Assembly (NCBI RefSeq): GCF_014194975.1
Contig: NZ_JACIAY010000008.1
Span: 154,550-218,549 of the forward strand
DNA from: Sphingomonas sp. BK580
Lineage (GTDB): Bacteria > Pseudomonadota > Alphaproteobacteria > Sphingomonadales > Sphingomonadaceae
Direction: 5' to 3'
Length of the DNA stretch: 64,000 nt
In this document: positions 55,980-64,000 of the stretch, piece by piece
Layout of the letters: each line of letters starts with the position of its first letter
How positions within the stretch are numbered: the stretch's first letter is position 1
Translations under genes and position numbers: made by a program
Notes under the pieces: model-generated
What the model was told of the DNA's origin: nothing
The model's database searches: none
The model's input: only the letters and a program-made list of their open reading frames with translations

Positions 55980-57316
55980 GGCAGCTCCGTCGATGGCGAG
56001 AGGGCGGGCAGCGGGCGCGCCGCGGGACGCGAGAACCGCTTGGCGACAAACAGAAAGGCCATGGCGGCGAGCAGCGCGTCGACGGTCGGCGCGCGGGTCA
56101 GCTCGAGCAGGCCGAGCCCCAGATTGGCGCGCGGCAGCGTGGCGAGCCCGACGGCGATCCCGAACCCCCAGGCGAACAGCGGCACCGTCCGGAAGGTGGC
56201 AGGCGCTGGCGCGGCCGCCGCGTAGCGCCCGCGGTCGAGGAAGAAGTCCGCGACGTACACGCCCGACATCGGCGCGATCAGCAGCCCCATGAAGGTCAGC
56301 CAGACGATAAAGTGACCGAGGATGTCGGCCGCGGCGAGGCACGTGCCCAACACCCCCGCGATGGCAGCGAGCAGCCATCGCTCTACCTGGGGGAAGAGCG
56401 CCGACAGCGACAGCGCCGAGGCGTACAGATTCTTGTCGTTGCTGGTCCAGGTGGCGAGGATGATGACGAGGAGACCGGGCAGCGCGATCCCGGCCGCCAG
56501 CATGGTCGCGACCAGATCGGCGTTGCCGTACAGGATGCCCAACGTGGCCGCGAGGATCAGCAGCAGCGGGAAGGCGACGCCGTAGTTGATGTACATCGCC
56601 GTGGCATTGTCGCGCGGCGTCCGCAGAAAGCGGCTGAGATCGGGGTTGATCGAGCAGCCGAACACTTCCGCGCCGACGACGATCGAGACGATCATGCCGA
56701 GCCCCAGCGGCTCGGTCAGCGCGCGCGGTGCGAACAGACCCGCGGTGCCGTGGCGATCGAGCCCGATGGCGAGCGGCACCAGTGTCGCGAGCAGCAGCAG
56801 CGGCACGCTGACCACCGCCACCTTGCCCATCGCCTTGACGCCGATCACCGCGGTGGACGCGATCAGCGCGCCGACCAGCGCGATGCCGACCCGCTGGTCC
56901 AGCGTGTAGCCGAGCTGGGTATCGAGGATCGCCGCGACGCTCTTCACCAGGATCTGGGTCTGGAGGCCGAACCAGCAGAACGACGTGACCACCATCAGCG
57001 CGACGATCGCCAGCGAGCCGCGCGTGCCGAAGGTGCGTCGTAGCACCATCGCGGTAGGCAGCCGCGCGGTCACGCCGACATAGCCGGTGGCGATGCCCCA
57101 GAAGCCGAGCAGCAGGCTTCCCAGAAGGATCCCGGCCGTGACCGTGGTGAGGTCGGCGCGCTGGCCGAGTTGCCCGCCGAAGGCGAAGAACGGCACCGAG
57201 ATCGAGACGCCGACCAGCACCATGGTGAGGAAGGGCCAGCTGCGCATATCCTGCTCGCCGGGTGGTCGCTCGGGATGGCGCTCGATCATGCCGGCGATGC
57301 GCTTGACGATGGCCAC
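55976..57316 (-). CDS. NCS1 family nucleobase/hydantoin-type permease (CodB-like)
   Basis: 446 aa, about 12 membrane helices. SISVPFFAFGGQLGQ, then SLLLGFWGIATGYVGVTARLP, and the INPDLSRFLRTPRDN loop are NCS1 hallmarks (compare Mhp1/CodB). NCS1 carriers take up cytosine, uracil, allantoin, or 5-substituted hydantoins with Na+ or H+. The GTG at 57316 has AAGGGGA upstream; ATG 57289 is an alternative. Placed between the alpha/beta hydrolase and SnoaL-like genes, and facing hyuA-hyuB, it suggests a cyclic ureide/amide substrate. Confidence 0.88.
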   Translation of the reverse strand: MAIVKRIAGMIERHPERPPGEQDMRSWPFLTMVLVGVSISVPFFAFGGQLGQRADLTTVTAGILLGSLLLGFWGIATGYVGVTARLPTAMVLRRTFGTRGSLAIVALMVVTSFCWFGLQTQILVKSVAAILDTQLGYTLDQRVGIALVGALIASTAVIGVKAMGKVAVVSVPLLLLATLVPLAIGLDRHGTAGLFAPRALTEPLGLGMIVSIVVGAEVFGCSINPDLSRFLRTPRDNATAMYINYGVAFPLLLILAATLGILYGNADLVATMLAAGIALPGLLVIILATWTSNDKNLYASALSLSALFPQVERWLLAAIAGVLGTCLAAADILGHFIVWLTFMGLLIAPMSGVYVADFFLDRGRYAAAAPAPATFRTVPLFAWGFGIAVGLATLPRANLGLGLLELTRAPTVDALLAAMAFLFVAKRFSRPAARPLPALSPSTELP

Positions 57317-57335
57317 GGTACGACGTCCCCTTGCT

Positions 57336-58175
57336 TCAGCGCATCTGCGCGTGCAGCGCGCGGACCCACTCGCTGTCTCCGCGCGCGTGATCGAGGTGGA
57401 TCCAGAAGTGATCGAGATCCGGCGTGTCCGCGGTGACCTGATTGCCGGCGGCGACGAGTTCGTCGGCGAAGGCGCGACCCTGGTCCTGGAAGACAATGAT
57501 CTCCTGCTGGCCCCACGAGATGTGGAAGGCGGTGTCGACCTCTCTCACCGCCAGTAGCGGCGAGGCGTCGGCTTCTTCGCCTGCGTCGGCCAGCATCGGC
57601 ACGGGCGAGACCCCCGGCATCACCGCGCGCCCGTGCGCGCCGCGCAGATCATACAGCCCGCTGTAGCAGAAGCAGCTGCGGATCACGTCCGGCGGCACAT
57701 CGAATGCCGCATGGAGATCGGTGCGCAGGCTCGCCAGCGCGGCGAGGTGCGCGCCTGCTGAGTGGCCGCCGACATGGATGCGGCTCGCATCGCCGCCGAT
57801 CTCCTCGGCGTGGCGGACCAGCCAAGCGATCGCGGCGAGACAATCCTGCAGCTGTGCCGGGTGCTTCGCCGCGGGCGCGAGCCGGTAGCCCAGCGACACG
57901 AAGATCGCGGGGCAGGAGGTGATCTCCGGAGCCGCCAGCGCCATCCACTCCTTGTAGCCGTGCGTCCAGCCACCGCCGTGTATGTCGAGGAAGATCGGCA
58001 GCGGGGCGGCGGCGGCCTGCGCCGGAAAGAAGAGATCGAGGCGTTGCTCCTCGTGCGCGCCATATGCCACGTCGAGGCGATGGGGCAGCGCGGCCACGGC
58101 ATGCCGCCACAGGGCCATCGCCACGCCATGATAGCTGTCGCACGTCGCGTTGATCGAGGATTGCGGTCGCAGCAT
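57336..58175 (-). CDS. alpha/beta hydrolase, arylformamidase/esterase-like
   Basis: 279 aa. The oxyanion motif HGGGW is at about residues 66-70, the nucleophile Ser in GGHSAGAHLA, and a C-terminal DLDHFWIHLDH contains the likely catalytic His. The HGGGW plus GHSAGAH arrangement is shared by kynurenine formamidases and related hormone-sensitive-lipase-like esterases. In this context it may open a formyl or other amide. No signal peptide. First gene of the minus-strand operon with the permease 20 bases downstream, and divergent from hyuA. Confidence 0.85.
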   Translation of the reverse strand: MLRPQSSINATCDSYHGVAMALWRHAVAALPHRLDVAYGAHEEQRLDLFFPAQAAAAPLPIFLDIHGGGWTHGYKEWMALAAPEITSCPAIFVSLGYRLAPAAKHPAQLQDCLAAIAWLVRHAEEIGGDASRIHVGGHSAGAHLAALASLRTDLHAAFDVPPDVIRSCFCYSGLYDLRGAHGRAVMPGVSPVPMLADAGEEADASPLLAVREVDTAFHISWGQQEIIVFQDQGRAFADELVAAGNQVTADTPDLDHFWIHLDHARGDSEWVRALHAQMR

Positions 58176-58315
58176 GTGAGGCGCGATCCTGTCACCGGCG
58201 CTTTCTTCTCACCAGCAGCGATCCACTGCTTTGCGCCTCGCGCAACAAACTCGCCAAGATTTGGGTCAAGAATGGAATATCAATGCGGCGTGAGGCGGAT
58301 TGGGGGTTGTTCTGA

Positions 58316-60355
58316 ATGAAGCGGTATCGCGTCGCGGTGGATATCGGCGGTACGTTCGTCGACTCGATCCTGTTCGACGCAGCGACCGGGCGAACGCACC
58401 TCGCGAAGGCGTCGACCACGCCCGACGAGCCGGCGCGCGGGGTGCTGGAGGCCTTGTCGCGGCTGGGGATCGACCTGGCCGACACCGAGCTGTTCGTTCA
58501 TGGCACCACCCTGGGCCTCAACGCGGTGATCCAGCGGCGCGGCGTGGCCACCGGCATCATCACCAACGCCGGCTTCCGCGACATCTTCGAGATCGGCCGG
58601 GGCGACGTCCCTGCCGCCTCCATGTACGACTTCCGCTACCAGCGGCCCCCCTCGATCGTGCCGCGGCGTTATCGCAAGGGTGTCGCCGGGCGCATCGCGG
58701 CGGACGGCAGCGAGCTCGAGCCGCTCGACGAGGCGGGCGTGGTCGCGGCGGCGGGCGAGCTGGTCGAGGCGGGCCTGCGCTCGATCGCTTTGTGCTTCCT
58801 CCACAGCTATCGCAACCCGTCGCACGAGGAGCGCGCCGCCGCGCTCATCCGTGCCGCCTTCCCGTCGGTCGCCGTGTCCGCGTCGAGCGCGATCACGCGC
58901 GAGTATCGCGAATATGAGCGCACGGCCACGGCAGTGGTAGACGCCTATATCAATCCGATCTTCAACGATTATGTCGGCCAGCTCGAGAGCGGACTCGTCG
59001 CTGCCGGCTTCGCCGGCAAGTTGCTCATCATGCGCTCGGCCGGCGGCGCGATGACGGCGCAGACGGCGCGCCGGGCGCCGATCTACACGGTGCTGTCGGG
59101 GCCCGCCGGCGGTTTGATCGGGGCGAGCTATCTCGCGCGCGAGATCGGTCGCGACCGCGTGCTGACGCTCGATTACGGCGGCACCAGCCTCGACGCCGCG
59201 GTGATCGAGGACGGCGAGCCGCTGGTGATGCACGAGGCCCCGCTGGCCGACCTGCCAGCGCTGATCCCGATCTTCGATATCCGCTGCATCGGCGCCGGCG
59301 GCGGCTCGATTGCCTGGGTGCAGGAAGGCCTGCTTCAGGTCGGTCCGCATAGCGCCGGGTCGCAGCCGGGGCCGATCGCCTACGGACGGGGCGGCACCGA
59401 GCCGACGACCACGGACGCGGCCTTCATCCTCGGCTTCCTGGATGCCGCCCATTTCCTCGGTGGCAGCGTGGAGCTGGACGTGTCGGCGGCGCGGGCGGGC
59501 ATGGCGGCGAAGGTGGCGGAACCGCTCGGCATCGACCCGACGCGCGCGGCCGCAGGCATCTTCGACGTGTTGGTGGCGCGCACCGCCGGGGCGATCCGCG
59601 AGATCACGGTCGAGCGCGGGCGTGACCCGCGCGACTTCTCGATGCTCGCCTTCGGCGGCGCCGGCCCGATGATCGCGCCGCTGATCGCGCGCGAGGTCGA
59701 GAACGCGGAGTTGATCGTGCCTCAGTCGCCGGCGGTCTTCTCCGCCTGGGGCATGCTGATGTCGGACGTCGTCACCGACGTCGCCCGCACCGAGCTGCGG
59801 CCGCTCGACCAGACGGCCGAGGCGCCCGTGATGGGCGCGTTCGACGAGCTGGTCGCGCAGGCCTGCGCGGCGCTCGCCGACCAGGCGAGCGGCAGCATCG
59901 GGGAACGCATCGTGCGGCTGGTGGAGTGCCGCTATGTCGGGCAGGAGCATGCGCTCGAGGTCGAACTGTCGGACGAGCAGCCGTTCGACACGATCCGCGC
60001 GCGCTTCCACGCGCTGCACAAGCAGCGCTACGGCCACGCCATCGATACCGCCATACAGGTAGTGACATTACGCGTGCGCGCCAGCGCCGTGCTGCCCAAG
60101 CCGACCCTGCCGCGGGCGGCCGTGGCGACGGGCCCGGTCTCGGCCGCCATGCGCGGACAGCGCGAGGCGTTCTGCTTCGCGCGGCGCGAGCGGACGGCCT
60201 TCGCGGTCTATGATCGCTCCGGCCTCGCAGCAGGCCATGCCTTGGACGGGCCCGCCATCGTCGAGGAAGGCACCGCCACGACGGTGATCCACTCTGATCA
60301 GACCATCACGGTCGACGAATATGGTCATCTTATCATCCGCAGGAGGGTCGCATGA
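58316..60355 (+). CDS. hydantoinase/oxoprolinase family protein, subunit A
   Basis: 679 aa. ASKHA-type ATPase subunit. VAVDIGGTFVDSILFD at residues ~6-21 is the phosphate loop, FVHGTTLGLNAVIQRRG follows, and GAGGGSIAW and SMLAFGGAGPM are conserved. The usual DMGGTSTDV motif is here DYGGTSLDAAV, and GPACYG is GPIAYG, marking a divergent clade. With subunit B it would catalyse ATP-dependent opening of a cyclic amide (5-oxoproline, N-methylhydantoin) or ATP-dependent carboxylation. The stop overlaps the subunit B ATG. Confidence 0.9.
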   Translation: MKRYRVAVDIGGTFVDSILFDAATGRTHLAKASTTPDEPARGVLEALSRLGIDLADTELFVHGTTLGLNAVIQRRGVATGIITNAGFRDIFEIGRGDVPAASMYDFRYQRPPSIVPRRYRKGVAGRIAADGSELEPLDEAGVVAAAGELVEAGLRSIALCFLHSYRNPSHEERAAALIRAAFPSVAVSASSAITREYREYERTATAVVDAYINPIFNDYVGQLESGLVAAGFAGKLLIMRSAGGAMTAQTARRAPIYTVLSGPAGGLIGASYLAREIGRDRVLTLDYGGTSLDAAVIEDGEPLVMHEAPLADLPALIPIFDIRCIGAGGGSIAWVQEGLLQVGPHSAGSQPGPIAYGRGGTEPTTTDAAFILGFLDAAHFLGGSVELDVSAARAGMAAKVAEPLGIDPTRAAAGIFDVLVARTAGAIREITVERGRDPRDFSMLAFGGAGPMIAPLIAREVENAELIVPQSPAVFSAWGMLMSDVVTDVARTELRPLDQTAEAPVMGAFDELVAQACAALADQASGSIGERIVRLVECRYVGQEHALEVELSDEQPFDTIRARFHALHKQRYGHAIDTAIQVVTLRVRASAVLPKPTLPRAAVATGPVSAAMRGQREAFCFARRERTAFAVYDRSGLAAGHALDGPAIVEEGTATTVIHSDQTITVDEYGHLIIRRRVA

Positions 60356-62067
60356 CGCTGGACGGCGCCACGGTCGAGGTCATCCGCAGCTATCTCGTCT
60401 CCGCGGCGGAGGAGATGCGGCGCACGCTGATCCGCACCGCGTTCAACCCGGTGATCTACGAGGTGCTCGACTTCGGCATCTCGATCTTCGACGCCGAGCT
60501 GGAGCTGATCGCCGACGCGCCCGGTCTCGCCTTCTTCCTCGGCGCGAACGACTATGCGATCCGCAAGGGCGTGGCGCATGCCGGATGGGAGACGCTGAGG
60601 CCCGGCGACATCCTGATCATGAACTATCCTTATTGGAACTCCGCGCATGCGGCCGACGCGACGCTGTTCGCGCCGGTGTTCGCGCCAGATGCCGATCGGC
60701 CGTTCGCCTTCACCTGCATCCGCGCGCACTGGATGGACCTTGGCGCCAAGGACCCGGGCTACGTGCTCGATTCGACCGACATGCACCAGGAAGGGCTGAT
60801 CTTTCCCGGCACGCGCATCTATCGCGACGGCGAGCCGGTAGGCGACATCATCGACATCATCCGCTTCAACTCGCGCATGCCCGGTCCGGTGCTGGGCGAC
60901 CTAGAGGCGCAGGTCGCCGCGACCCGAACCGGCATCGTGCGGCTCAACGCGATCCTGGCGAAGTTCGGCGCCGACGCATTCGGTGAGGCAGTGACGCGGA
61001 TCAAGGATCACAGCGACGCCCTCGTCCGCAAGGCGCTTGCCGAGCTGCCGCGCGGCAGCTGGGAGGCGGACGATCTGGTCGACGACGACGGCGTCAGCGA
61101 CGATCCCGTGCCGATCCACGTCCGCGTCACGATCGACGACGACGGCATGACCTGCGACTTCTCGGGATCGTCGGCGGCGGTGCGCGGACCGATCAACATC
61201 CCGATCGGGCTGACCGAGACGATCTGCAAGTTCGCGCTCAAGTCCCTCACCACGCCGATGCAGCGCAACAACGCGGGCTCGTTCCGCGCGCTCACGGTGG
61301 TCGCGCCCGAGGGCAACCTGTTCCACGCCGCCTATCCCTCCGCGACCTACACGCAATGGCCCGCGCACCTCGCGCTGGAGCTGGTCTACAAGGCCCTGGC
61401 GCAGGGCATGCCGGAGCGGGTAGCGGCCTGCTCGGGCGGGGACACTTTGGGGTTCATGATGATCGGGCGCAGCAAGGCGACCGGCGAGATGTACGCGGTG
61501 TCGAACAACGAGCCGGTCGGCTGGGGCGGGAGTGCCACGCACGACGGGATCAACGCCACCAACCACATCTCCGGCAGCCTCGTCCGCAACACGCCGATCG
61601 AGGTCATCGAGATGAAGACGGGCATGCGGATGGAGACGTTCGGTATCCGGCCCGACACCGGCGGCGCCGGGCGCACGCGCGGCGGCGTCGGCACCGAGCG
61701 TTCCATCCGCTTCGTCGAGGACGGAGAGTTCCTGTCGATCACCAAGCGCAGCAAGGAGCGGCCGTGGTCGCTGCTCGGCGGGGCGCGACCCGAGACCAAC
61801 GAGCTGCTGGTCCGCGCCGGGACTCCCGAGCAGAAGCGGGTGGGAACTTACCGCCTGCCCGTCCGCGCGGGCGATCGCGCGGTCGCGCGCGCCGCCGGAG
61901 GCGCCGGCTATGGGTCACCGTATGAGCGCGATCCCGCCGCGGTCCTGGAAGACGTGCTGGACGGTTATGTTACGGTCGAGGCGGCCGAGCGCGAGTATAA
62001 GGTGGCGATCAGCGGCGCGCGGGTGGACGAGGTCCGCACCGCACGGCTGCGCGCGCCAGTGGCGTGA
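60352..62067 (+). CDS. hydantoinase/oxoprolinase family protein, subunit B
   Basis: 571 aa. IRSYLVSAAEEMRRTLIRTA is the N-terminal family motif; GDILIMNYPYWNSAHAADAT matches the metal-binding NDPYxGGTHxxD region with substitutions (NYPYWNSAHAAD); MTCDFSGSSAAVRGPINIP and GAGRTRGGVGTERSI are conserved further on. It pairs with subunit A in an ATP-dependent cyclic amidase or carboxylase. The altered NDPY-like motif suggests a substrate unlike 5-oxoproline. ATG overlaps the subunit A stop. Confidence 0.9.
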   Translation: MTLDGATVEVIRSYLVSAAEEMRRTLIRTAFNPVIYEVLDFGISIFDAELELIADAPGLAFFLGANDYAIRKGVAHAGWETLRPGDILIMNYPYWNSAHAADATLFAPVFAPDADRPFAFTCIRAHWMDLGAKDPGYVLDSTDMHQEGLIFPGTRIYRDGEPVGDIIDIIRFNSRMPGPVLGDLEAQVAATRTGIVRLNAILAKFGADAFGEAVTRIKDHSDALVRKALAELPRGSWEADDLVDDDGVSDDPVPIHVRVTIDDDGMTCDFSGSSAAVRGPINIPIGLTETICKFALKSLTTPMQRNNAGSFRALTVVAPEGNLFHAAYPSATYTQWPAHLALELVYKALAQGMPERVAACSGGDTLGFMMIGRSKATGEMYAVSNNEPVGWGGSATHDGINATNHISGSLVRNTPIEVIEMKTGMRMETFGIRPDTGGAGRTRGGVGTERSIRFVEDGEFLSITKRSKERPWSLLGGARPETNELLVRAGTPEQKRVGTYRLPVRAGDRAVARAAGGAGYGSPYERDPAAVLEDVLDGYVTVEAAEREYKVAISGARVDEVRTARLRAPVA

Positions 62068-62177
62068 GCGAGACAGCGAGCGTCGGACCGTCGGCGCCGC
62101 TGTTCCCCTCCCTTCCGACCCGATCAGTTGATCGGTGACGTCGCTGCCTCAGCGAGCGGCAGCGACGAGGCGCGCTC

Positions 62178-63947
62178 TCACCCCGTGACTCGCCCGATCG
62201 GGTAGAGGAGGTGGTCGCGATCCTGGTAGGGGGAGCGGCTGTAGAACCACCTCAGGCGCGCGAGCGGGTCGGCCGCGAAGACCGGGTCGGCCGCCAGCGC
62301 GGCGGCGAACGCTTCGGCGAGCGCTGAATCGGCGGCCAGCATCTCGTCCGCCATGGGCGCGACGACATAGGCCTCCATATAGTCGACCGCGTCGAGGCAC
62401 CCGGCGACGAAACCCTTGGCGAAGAGGGAGTCGGCACAGGCCGGCTCGAGCATATGGATGGCCAGCTCGCCGAGTGGCTGATCCGTCGTCACGAAGGCCG
62501 AGCCGGCGGCGAAGGTCCGCCGCTGTCGCTCGACCAGCGCGCAGTCGGCGGCCACCGCCGGACGCCGCTCCGAGATCGCTGATGCCACCGTGACCTCGCG
62601 GAGGCGGATCATGTCGACCTCCGCCTCCACCGCCTCGGCGGCGATCTCCATCGCGATGCCGTGACGCCCCAGCCGCTCGATCACGTCGGGCTCGGAGACG
62701 GGCACCCAATAGCCACGCGGGCGAGAGATGGTGCTTCCGGGCCGTGATCCGTGGAGGGGCACCTCGACCTCGGGCAGCGGCACGCCCAGCCAGCGCACCT
62801 CGCGCGCGCCGGACGCGGGCGAGTCGTAGAAGTCGGAGGCGATCGCACGAAAGGCGATCTCGCGCGCCGGCTCTGGCGCCATATCCCATGTCAGTATGGG
62901 GCTGGGCGCTCGGCCGGCGCGATCGCGCGCACTCGCGTCGCGCAACGCGTCGATCTGCTCGGCAGCAATCTTCAGGGTCGCCTCCAGCAACGCATAGGTG
63001 CCGAGCACGCGCTGCCTGACGGGCTTGAGCGAGTGGTTCTCGACCAGCACGGTGGCGAGATGGCGCATGTCGCCGTAGCTGTGCGAGAAGCGCGGCGGGA
63101 AGGCGGGCAGCACCAGCCCCAGCTCGGGACGGCGATCGTCCAGCGCCAAGATCAAGGGGCCGGGAACGTGCCCCCTCGCCTCCATCGACGCCGTCACGGC
63201 GGGTCGATACTGGTGGTGGAGCCAGGCGCTGATCGCGGGCGAGGTGGCGTATGGCTCGTCCTGGAAGCCGAAGCAGATGTCGTATTGGTAGTCGAGCCCG
63301 TCAGTCACGTGCAGGTCGACGAACAGGTCCGGTTCGATCGCGTCGATCAGCGCGATCAGCGACTGGATCTCGGGTGCCTCCGCCTTGATGAAGTCGCGGT
63401 TCAGATTGAGTCCCTGCGCCGAGGCGCGCCACCCTTGTACCGCGGGACCGCGCTGGTTCGGACGACTGAACGCCGAGCGCCGCTCATGGCCGTCCGGGTT
63501 GAGCACTGGGACAAAATACCAGTCGGCGCGGTCGAGCAGGTCATCGCAGCCGTTGAAAGCGATGTCGCGCAGCAGCATGAGGCCGGCGTCCTTGCCGTCG
63601 ATCTCGCCGGGATGGATGCCGCACTGGACCAGCACGCGCGCCCGGCTGGTCGCCGACGCGGGCGCCCGCGCGGCCGCCTGATCACGCGACGCGGTGACCA
63701 GTGTCAGCGACCGTCCCTCGACCGACCGCCCGAAGGTGCCGAGCGTCACCAGCGGGGTGGCGGCGGCGAGGTCGTCGAGGAAGGCGAGCGTCTCGGCGTA
63801 GGTCGGCGTCGTGGCGAAGTCGTCCGCCTCGGCGGGGGTGCGCCAGTTGGCACCGGCGGGCGCGATCAACTTCTCGCTCGCGCCCGACCACGCGGGCACG
63901 GGGGGCAGCGGGGCGCGGCGATCTTCGGGCCACGGAGCGATGGGCAT
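62178..63947 (-). CDS. M14 family zinc carboxypeptidase-like protein
   Basis: 589 aa. QCGIHPGEIDGKDAG holds the zinc-binding His-x2-Glu, LNPDGHERRSAFSRPNQRGP and LNLNRDFIKAEAPE carry the substrate-binding Arg/Asn region, and LFVDLHVTDG gives the third zinc His. The catalytic domain occupies about residues 50-330, with a ~250-residue C-terminal region of unassigned fold. No signal peptide seen. AGGAGAG lies 6 bases before the ATG. Convergent with hyuB; in the island it may trim a peptide-like or amide substrate. Confidence 0.88.
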   Translation of the reverse strand: MPIAPWPEDRRAPLPPVPAWSGASEKLIAPAGANWRTPAEADDFATTPTYAETLAFLDDLAAATPLVTLGTFGRSVEGRSLTLVTASRDQAAARAPASATSRARVLVQCGIHPGEIDGKDAGLMLLRDIAFNGCDDLLDRADWYFVPVLNPDGHERRSAFSRPNQRGPAVQGWRASAQGLNLNRDFIKAEAPEIQSLIALIDAIEPDLFVDLHVTDGLDYQYDICFGFQDEPYATSPAISAWLHHQYRPAVTASMEARGHVPGPLILALDDRRPELGLVLPAFPPRFSHSYGDMRHLATVLVENHSLKPVRQRVLGTYALLEATLKIAAEQIDALRDASARDRAGRAPSPILTWDMAPEPAREIAFRAIASDFYDSPASGAREVRWLGVPLPEVEVPLHGSRPGSTISRPRGYWVPVSEPDVIERLGRHGIAMEIAAEAVEAEVDMIRLREVTVASAISERRPAVAADCALVERQRRTFAAGSAFVTTDQPLGELAIHMLEPACADSLFAKGFVAGCLDAVDYMEAYVVAPMADEMLAADSALAEAFAAALAADPVFAADPLARLRWFYSRSPYQDRDHLLYPIGRVTG

Positions 63948-64000
63948 GAGGCTCTCCTGAAAGGACGCAGGAACGGCGCGTGACGCGGGGTCAGTGCGCC

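Overview
The window is high-GC, gene-dense DNA from an alphaproteobacterium, most likely a sphingomonad (Sphingomonas or a close relative). This rests on gene content read from translations, not on a database search: a division/cell-wall (dcw) cluster in alphaproteobacterial order, the CtrA inhibitor SciP, a GTA-type 3TM holin, GH108 lysozyme, SWIB protein, a Gfo/Idh-SDR-GH15 set, and many TonB/Mla/RND envelope genes.

Region by region. (1) 1-14.3 kb: 3' end of murE, then murF, mraY, murD, ftsW, murG, murC, murB, ddl, ftsQ, ftsA and ftsZ, mostly with 4-bp start/stop overlaps, so translationally coupled. Three copies of a palindromic repeat (called R1 here) lie in this cluster: one between murE and murF, one inside murD in frame, and one at the murB/ddl junction, where it leaves a single open frame for a MurB-Ddl fusion. 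(2) 14.6-24 kb: dapB-nth, a small secreted protein, tRNA-Arg(CCG), a YedY-like molybdopterin protein, a uracil-DNA glycosylase family protein, a Gfo/Idh-SDR-GH15 operon, a SleB-like cell-wall hydrolase and a SWIB protein. (3) 23.8-28 kb: folate genes folE-SDR-folB, a metallo-beta-lactamase-fold hydrolase, and a GH108 endolysin plus 3TM holin pair like that used for gene-transfer-agent release. (4) 28.4-38.6 kb: hslVU, a minus-strand operon lgt-midA-GNAT-pgeF, an acyl-CoA ligase, a FadR-type GntR regulator with a perfect palindromic operator, mnmA and sciP. (5) 38.7-50 kb: envelope genes: GlsB/YeaQ protein, SIMPL protein, an RND pump pair, DUF445, and a four-gene Mla-type lipid transport operon ending near tRNA-Ser(GGA).

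(6) 50-52.4 kb is an integration scar: a truncated tyrosine integrase just after tRNA-Ser, cut by an IS6-family element whose transposase frame is broken twice, then a two-ended SDR remnant and about 0.8 kb of decayed DNA. (7) 52.5-64 kb looks like an accessory catabolic island: a TonB receptor, a Tat-type TIM-barrel protein, a minus-strand operon of alpha/beta hydrolase, NCS1 permease and SnoaL-like protein, a divergent hyuA-hyuB pair, and an M14 metallopeptidase. Read together they suggest uptake and hydrolysis of a cyclic amide, hydantoin-like or N-modified peptide compound, but the substrate cannot be read from sequence.

Two families of palindromic repeats (R1, about 135-200 bp; R2, about 30-130 bp) occupy most longer intergenic gaps. 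The points most worth following are R1 inside essential peptidoglycan genes and the hyu/NCS1/TonB island next to the tRNA-Ser scar.
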